From Klebsiella quasipneumoniae subsp. quasipneumoniae (GTDB lineage Bacteria > Pseudomonadota > Gammaproteobacteria > Enterobacterales > Enterobacteriaceae): 64,000 bases of DNA. Position numbers and translations under genes: made by a program. The notes under the pieces were generated by a model that saw only the letters and a program-made list of their open reading frames with translations, ran no database searches and had not been told where the DNA came from. Positions 59,656-64,000 of this stretch are shown here, in pieces; positions within the stretch are counted from its first letter, which is position 1, and the number at the start of each line of letters is the position of its first letter. The stretch lies in NCBI RefSeq assembly GCF_020525925.1, contig NZ_CP084876.1, forward strand, positions 3,410,001 to 3,474,000, in the 5' to 3' direction.

Positions 59656-61329
59656 TTACTCGCCTTTCGCTGCTTTGAACGCTTCAGCCATGGCGTTGTT
59701 GGAGAAGTTCGCGTCTTCCTGCTTGTTCACGGTAGCGATAGCGTCTTTTTCTTCCGCTTCGTCTTTCGCACGTACAGACAGGCTCACTACGCGGTTCTTA
59801 CGATCCACGCCAGTGAATTTCGCTTCAACTTCGTCGCCAACGCTCAGAACCAGAGTTGCGTCTTCAACGCGGTCACGGGATGCTTCAGAAGCACGCAGGT
59901 AACCTTCTACGCCGTCAGCCAGTTCTACGGTTGCGCCTTTAGCGTCAACTGCAGTCACTTTACCAACAACGATAGCGCCTTTCTTGTTCAGAGCAACGTA
60001 GTTGTTGAACGGATCTTCCGCCAGCTGTTTAACGCCCAGGGAGATACGCTCACGCTCTGCGTCAACCTGCAGAACAACTGCTGCGATTTCGTCGCCTTTT
60101 TTGTATTCACGAACTGCTTCTTCGCCTGCAACGTTCCAGGAGATGTCAGACAGGTGAACCAGGCCGTCGATGCCGCCGTCCAGGCCGATGAAGATACCGA
60201 AGTCAGTGATAGACTTGATTTTACCTTCAACACGGTCGCCCTTGTTGTGGGTTTCCGCGAACTGCTGCCATGGGTTAGATTTGCACTGCTTCAGACCCAG
60301 GGAGATACGACGACGCTCTTCGTCGATATCCAGAACCATTACTTCCACTACGTCGCCAACGTTAACAACTTTGGACGGGTGGATGTTTTTGTTGGTCCAA
60401 TCCATTTCGGAAACGTGAACCAGGCCTTCAACGCCTTCTTCGATTTCAACGAAGCAGCCGTAGTCGGTCAGGTTGGTCACGCGACCGGTCAGTTTGGTAC
60501 CTTCCGGATAACGTTTAGCGATAGCTACCCACGGATCTTCGCCCAGCTGTTTCAGGCCCAGGGATACACGGGTACGCTCGCGGTCGAACTTCAGCACTTT
60601 AACAGTGATTTCGTCGCCAACGTTTACGATTTCGCTCGGATGCTTAACGCGTTTCCAGGCCATATCGGTGATGTGCAGCAGGCCGTCAACGCCGCCCAGA
60701 TCAACGAATGCACCGTAGTCAGTGAGGTTCTTAACGATACCTTTGACTTCCATGCCTTCCTGCAGGTTTTCCAGCAGCTGATCGCGCTCTGCGCTGTTTT
60801 CGGATTCGATAACGGCACGACGAGAAACAACAACGTTGTTACGCTTCTGGTCCAGCTTGATGACTTTGAACTCAAGCTCTTTGCCTTCCAGGTGCAGCGT
60901 GTCGCGCACCGGACGAACGTCTACCAGGGAACCTGGCAGGAACGCACGAATACCGTTCAGCTCAACAGTGAAGCCACCTTTAACTTTGCCGTTGATAACA
61001 CCGGTAACAGTTTCAGCGTCTTCGTAAGCTTTTTCCAGCGTGATCCAAGCTTCGTGACGTTTAGCTTTCTCACGGGACAGCAGAGTTTCACCGAAGCCGT
61101 CTTCTACTGCATCCAGAGCAACGTCAACTTCGTCACCAACCTGGATTTCCAGCTCGCCCTGGGCGTTTTTGAACTGCTCAGCCGGGATGGCGGACTCAGA
61201 TTTCAGACCGGCGTCAACCAGTACTACGTCTTTGTCGATAGCAACAACAACACCACGAACGATGGAACCCGGGCGGGTTTCGATTTCTTTTAAGGATTCT
61301 TCAAACAGTTGAGCAAAAGATTCAGTCAT
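59656..61329 (-). CDS. rpsA: 30S ribosomal protein S1
   Basis: A 557-residue protein of six S1 OB-fold domains. The later repeats are plain: [21 protein letters not shown], [20 protein letters not shown] and [20 protein letters not shown]. It binds mRNA leaders and brings structured messages to the 30S subunit. Codon use is strongly biased, as for a highly expressed gene. The start region reads ACCTGAAGATTAAACATG with no strong Shine-Dalgarno; the E. coli gene is the same and is autoregulated through leader hairpins, so S1 autocontrol is likely here. Confidence 0.98.
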   Translation of the reverse strand: MTESFAQLFEESLKEIETRPGSIVRGVVVAIDKDVVLVDAGLKSESAIPAEQFKNAQGELEIQVGDEVDVALDAVEDGFGETLLSREKAKRHEAWITLEKAYEDAETVTGVINGKVKGGFTVELNGIRAFLPGSLVDVRPVRDTLHLEGKELEFKVIKLDQKRNNVVVSRRAVIESENSAERDQLLENLQEGMEVKGIVKNLTDYGAFVDLGGVDGLLHITDMAWKRVKHPSEIVNVGDEITVKVLKFDRERTRVSLGLKQLGEDPWVAIAKRYPEGTKLTGRVTNLTDYGCFVEIEEGVEGLVHVSEMDWTNKNIHPSKVVNVGDVVEVMVLDIDEERRRISLGLKQCKSNPWQQFAETHNKGDRVEGKIKSITDFGIFIGLDGGIDGLVHLSDISWNVAGEEAVREYKKGDEIAAVVLQVDAERERISLGVKQLAEDPFNNYVALNKKGAIVVGKVTAVDAKGATVELADGVEGYLRASEASRDRVEDATLVLSVGDEVEAKFTGVDRKNRVVSLSVRAKDEAEEKDAIATVNKQEDANFSNNAMAEAFKAAKGE

Positions 61330-61462
61330 GTTTAATCTTCAGGTTAATATTAACGTCCACCTGGCTCCGTGCCGGATGGGGTTGTTTCACATACCCGCTG
61401 ACCATCCATTGCCGCGGGGTACTGCTATAATTCGGAGGCTTCGGCGCGTGACCGGTTAAGGC

Positions 61463-62146
61463 TTACGCAACGGCCAATTTTTCGCGCGCATATTGTAGCG
61501 CTTTTTCAATCACTTGCTCAATGTTTAGTTCGGTTGAATCGAGAACTAATGCATCGGCAGCCGGGACAAGCGGCGCCACGGCGCGATTTCTATCGCGATC
61601 GTCACGCTCTTTTATCTCGGACAAAAGACGTTCAAAGTTAACATCAAAGCCCTTTTCCTGCAACTGCCGCATGCGGCGATGCGCCCGCTCATCGGCCGAG
61701 GCATCGAGGAAAATTTTCACCGGCGCGTCCGGGAAAACCACCGTGCCCATATCGCGCCCGTCGGCAATCAGCCCCGGCAGTTCACGAAAGGCGCGCTGGC
61801 GGCGCAGCAGCGCTTCGCGAACGCGAGGGAAAGCCGCCACTTTCGAGGCGGCGTTCGCGACCTCCTGGGTGCGAATTTCGCCGCTGACATCTTCCCCTTC
61901 CAGCACCACTTCCAGGTTGCCGTCAGTAGAAATAAAGCGCACGTCAAGATGGGCAGCCAGGGGTACCAGCGCCTCTTCGGACTCCACGTCAACATGATGA
62001 TGCAGCGCCGCCAGCGCCAGAACGCGGTAGATCGCGCCTGAATCTAACAGATGCCAGCCCAGCGCTTCCGCCATTGCCTTGCACAACGTACCTTTACCCG
62101 CACCGCCAGGCCCATCAATGGTGATTACCGGAACTGTTGCCGTCAT
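61463..62146 (-). CDS. cmk: Cytidylate kinase
   Basis: A 227-residue nucleoside monophosphate kinase phosphorylating CMP and dCMP. The P-loop is GPGGAGKGT near residue 11; E. coli has GPSGAGKGT there, a mild change. The CMP-binding [22 protein letters not shown] and the Arg-rich [13 protein letters not shown] are intact. ATG 62146 is chosen by homology; the frame extends six codons upstream. It precedes rpsA, as in E. coli, with which it can share transcripts. Confidence 0.97.
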   Translation of the reverse strand: MTATVPVITIDGPGGAGKGTLCKAMAEALGWHLLDSGAIYRVLALAALHHHVDVESEEALVPLAAHLDVRFISTDGNLEVVLEGEDVSGEIRTQEVANAASKVAAFPRVREALLRRQRAFRELPGLIADGRDMGTVVFPDAPVKIFLDASADERAHRRMRQLQEKGFDVNFERLLSEIKERDDRDRNRAVAPLVPAADALVLDSTELNIEQVIEKALQYAREKLAVA

Positions 62147-62279
62147 CTTTTTCTCCTTCAGCAAGGCGCATAAATATCTAAACGCCGCGCATTATACGCA
62201 TCTCTTCGGCGGAAAGTGAGTCTTGCTTTTAAATTACAGATAACTGGAAATCTCATGCGGAAGAATTGAGCAATTATAG

Positions 62280-62302
62280 CGGGCTGATTGAGCATCAGCC
62301 CG
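62280..62302 (-). terminator. Stem-loop after ycaL
   Basis: CGGGCTGAT (62280-62288) and ATCAGCCCG (62294-62302) form a perfect 9-bp stem with a 5-base loop. Only CTATAATTG follows on the minus strand, so it is a weak terminator or an mRNA end-protecting stem. Confidence 0.55.
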
Positions 62303-62317
62303 GAAGATGAGGCAGTT

Positions 62318-63085
62318 TTACTTTTTATCTGCAGCGATACGGTCGCGGATATGCTGCGCGCGTTCAGCTGAAGGCGGGTGTGAATCGAACAGAGATTTAC
62401 TGTGGCCGGCGTCAAGGCTGGCCAGCTTGTCGAAGCTGCCCACCAGCCCCTGAGTGCTGATGTTGCGTTTTTTCAGCAGATCGTAAGAGAAATCATCAGC
62501 ATCCGACTCCTGCGAGCGGGAGAACGCAGAGTTGATCATTCCCTCAGCGATATCGCCCAACTGAGATTTAGACAAGCTTGCAGCCGCTTCGCTGGTCGCT
62601 GAAATTGCATCGCGTGCGGCAATAGTCGCATACGCGGTTTGCATCGCTTTGCGCGAGTGTCCGAGCGCTACGTGACCCAGCTCATGGCCCAGAACCGCTT
62701 CAACTTCATTATCGGTCATCATGTCCATCAGGCCGCTATAGACGCGGACGCAGCCGTTGGCCATTGCCCAGGCGTTGACGTCGGATGTCATGTAAACCTT
62801 ATAGGTTACCGGCGTGCCGTTGATATTATTTCCTAACGCTTTGGCAATTTTATTCAGACGTTTGGTGTACTTACTTGATGCACTAGCCAGTTTATTTTCA
62901 CTATCCATTTGCTTACAGGCATCGTCGGAAAGCGTTTTGACTTCAGAGTCAGAAAGCGTCGCCGCTTTGTAAGCCGTCATTCCTGAATTGACGAGGGCGT
63001 TGGTGTCCATCCCCTGCATATTTTTACAACCTGCCAACAACGTGGCGGAAACGGCCAAAGCCAGCATTACTTTTGTATTTCTCAT
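62318..63085 (-). CDS. ycaL: M48 family metallopeptidase lipoprotein YcaL
   Basis: A 255-residue periplasmic lipoprotein of the M48 (LoiP/YggG-like) group. The lipobox LLAGC puts the acylated Cys at about residue 20. The zinc motif HELGHVALGH is near residue 134 and a further Glu lies in SQESDADDFSYDLL. In E. coli YcaL helps remove stalled outer membrane protein precursors. I use ATG 63085 by homology, with no strong ribosome site; ATG 63094 (three codons upstream) is an alternative. A stem-loop (62280-62302) follows the stop. Confidence 0.93.
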   Translation of the reverse strand: MRNTKVMLALAVSATLLAGCKNMQGMDTNALVNSGMTAYKAATLSDSEVKTLSDDACKQMDSENKLASASSKYTKRLNKIAKALGNNINGTPVTYKVYMTSDVNAWAMANGCVRVYSGLMDMMTDNEVEAVLGHELGHVALGHSRKAMQTAYATIAARDAISATSEAAASLSKSQLGDIAEGMINSAFSRSQESDADDFSYDLLKKRNISTQGLVGSFDKLASLDAGHSKSLFDSHPPSAERAQHIRDRIAADKK

Positions 63086-63182
63086 ATCAATCATCCATTG
63101 ATTAGCATAATAAACGCTTATAAATCCTATATTTACAAGCAAGCAAGGCTAGCATTTAGTTTCCTGTCCGACAAGCAGAGAT

Positions 63183-63211
63183 AAAAAAACGCCGACCTGA
63201 GGGTCGGCGTT
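63183..63211 (-). terminator. aroA terminator
   Basis: AACGCCGACC (63188-63197) and GGTCGGCGTT (63202-63211) form a perfect 10-bp stem with a 4-base loop. On the minus strand seven T (63189-63183) follow. It ends aroA and separates it from ycaL. Confidence 0.95.
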
Positions 63212-63232
63212 GTTACCTTAAATTCGCGTCAT

Positions 63233-64000
63233 TCAGGCCGGCGTACTGATCCGCGCCAGTTGCTCAAAATAGTCGGGGAAGGTTTTCGCCGTACACTTCG
63301 GATCAAGGATGGTCACCGGCGTATCAGACAGCGCCACCAGCGAGAAGCACATCGCCATCCGGTGGTCGTTATAGGTGCCGATTTCAGCATACTTCAGCGT
63401 CGCCGGCGGGGTGATGCGAATATAATCTTCACCCTCTTCCACCTCGGCGCCCACTTTACGCAACTCGGTCGCCATGGCGAACAGACGGTCCGTCTCCTTG
63501 ACCCGCCAGTTGTAGATATTGCGCAGCGTGGTGGTCCCTTGCGCGAACAGGGCGGCGGTGGCGATGGTCATCGCGGCGTCCGGGATATGGTTCATATCCA
63601 TATCGATAGCCTTGAGCTCGCCCCGGGTACAGGCGATGAAATCGTCGCCCCAGGTGACGGTGGCGCCCATTTTTTCCAGTACGTCGGCGAAACGAATATC
63701 GCCCTGTACGCTGCCGCGGCCAATACCGGTGACTTTCACCGTGCCGCCCTTAATGGCGCCAGCGGCAAGGAAATACGAGGCCGATGAAGCATCCCCTTCC
63801 ACCAGGTAATCCCCCGGCGACTGATACTGTTGCTTGCCGCGCACCACAAAGCGCTGATAAGACTGGTTGTCCACCTCAACCCCGAAGGTTTTCATCAGGT
63901 GCAGCGTAATGTCGATATAGGGTTTTGACACCAGATCGCCCTTAATGGCGATCACGGTATCCTGCGGCGCCAGCGGCGCGGTCATCAGCAGCGCGGTCAG
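63233..64000 (-). CDS. aroA: EPSP synthase, C-terminal 255 residues (runs off window)
   Basis: 3-phosphoshikimate 1-carboxyvinyltransferase, the sixth step of the shikimate pathway and target of glyphosate. Only the C-terminal 255 of about 427 residues are present; the frame is open to the right edge, with LTAL-L before the Met at 63985. Seen are [18 protein letters not shown] (phosphoshikimate contact), [15 protein letters not shown] with the catalytic Asp, and [20 protein letters not shown]. The window edge, not a mutation, causes the truncation. Confidence 0.97.
   Translation of the reverse strand: MTALLMTAPLAPQDTVIAIKGDLVSKPYIDITLHLMKTFGVEVDNQSYQRFVVRGKQQYQSPGDYLVEGDASSASYFLAAGAIKGGTVKVTGIGRGSVQGDIRFADVLEKMGATVTWGDDFIACTRGELKAIDMDMNHIPDAAMTIATAALFAQGTTTLRNIYNWRVKETDRLFAMATELRKVGAEVEEGEDYIRITPPATLKYAEIGTYNDHRMAMCFSLVALSDTPVTILDPKCTAKTFPDYFEQLARISTPA

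Noticed and set aside
60154..61293. 379-codon plus-strand frame opposite rpsA
   Set aside because: Antisense shadow of a strongly codon-biased gene; Phe/Asn/Val-rich with no family likeness.
1..64000. matS sites, CRISPR arrays, insertion sequences, tRNA genes
   Set aside because: Looked for by eye on both strands; nothing met the consensus well enough to report. A computed search would be needed to exclude matS fully.

Overview
This window is a chromosomal core segment of a member of Enterobacteriaceae, most likely the Klebsiella pneumoniae species complex. The gene order from helD through yccF-yccS, sulA-ompA, fabA, pyrD, ssu, pepN, asnS-ompF-aspC, mukFEB and msbA to aroA follows the E. coli K-12 map, read in the opposite direction. 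The 356-residue OmpA and the OmpF-type porin are of the Klebsiella type (OmpK35 for the porin). Species-level assignment inside the complex is not possible by eye. No prophage, insertion sequence, CRISPR array, tRNA or rRNA gene was seen.

Layout. Bases 1-6283 hold the 5' end of helD, then yccF, yccS, sxy, sulA (with a perfect LexA box), ompA and matP. Bases 6469-9866 hold lonH, fabA (with FadR and FabR sites), the short rmf gene, and pqiC. The minus-strand block rlmL-uup-pqiA-pqiB-pqiC (16801 down to 9303) reads as one operon. ycbX, zapC and pyrD follow, then the ssuEADCB sulfonate operon (19978-24222). A REP pair, pepN and pncB (with a NadR box) come next.

The main departure from the E. coli backbone is at 28507-34351, between pncB and asnS. 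It has a minus-strand operon of four genes: 2,3-diaminopropionate ammonia-lyase, an SdaC-type amino-acid transporter, an M20 N-carbamoyl-amino-acid hydrolase or allantoate amidohydrolase, and an M20D aminoacylase. A divergent Lrp/AsnC-type regulator sits beside it. I propose that the cassette imports and dismantles an N-acylated or N-carbamoylated 2,3-diaminopropionate to pyruvate and ammonia. This is the best candidate here for an uncharacterised system.

Bases 34527-42352 hold asnS, ompF/ompK35, aspC, gloC, mepK and ldtD. The 591-base asnS-ompF gap contains a structured element ending in a terminator-like hairpin (a possible small RNA) plus a 15-bp inverted repeat. Bases 42554-49806 carry the condensin genes mukB, mukE and mukF with cmoM upstream. 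Then come elyC, ycbJ, kdsB, ycaR, ycaQ, lpxK, msbA, comEC, ihfB, rpsA, cmk, ycaL, and the 3' part of aroA, which runs off the right edge.

The genes are mostly envelope (OmpA, OmpF, PqiABC, LdtD, MepK, LpxK, MsbA, KdsB, ElyC), chromosome organisation (MatP, MukBEF, IHF-beta), translation (AsnS, RpsA, RlmKL, CmoM, Uup, Rmf) and central metabolism functions. Long open frames antisense to these genes are treated as products of the high GC content.
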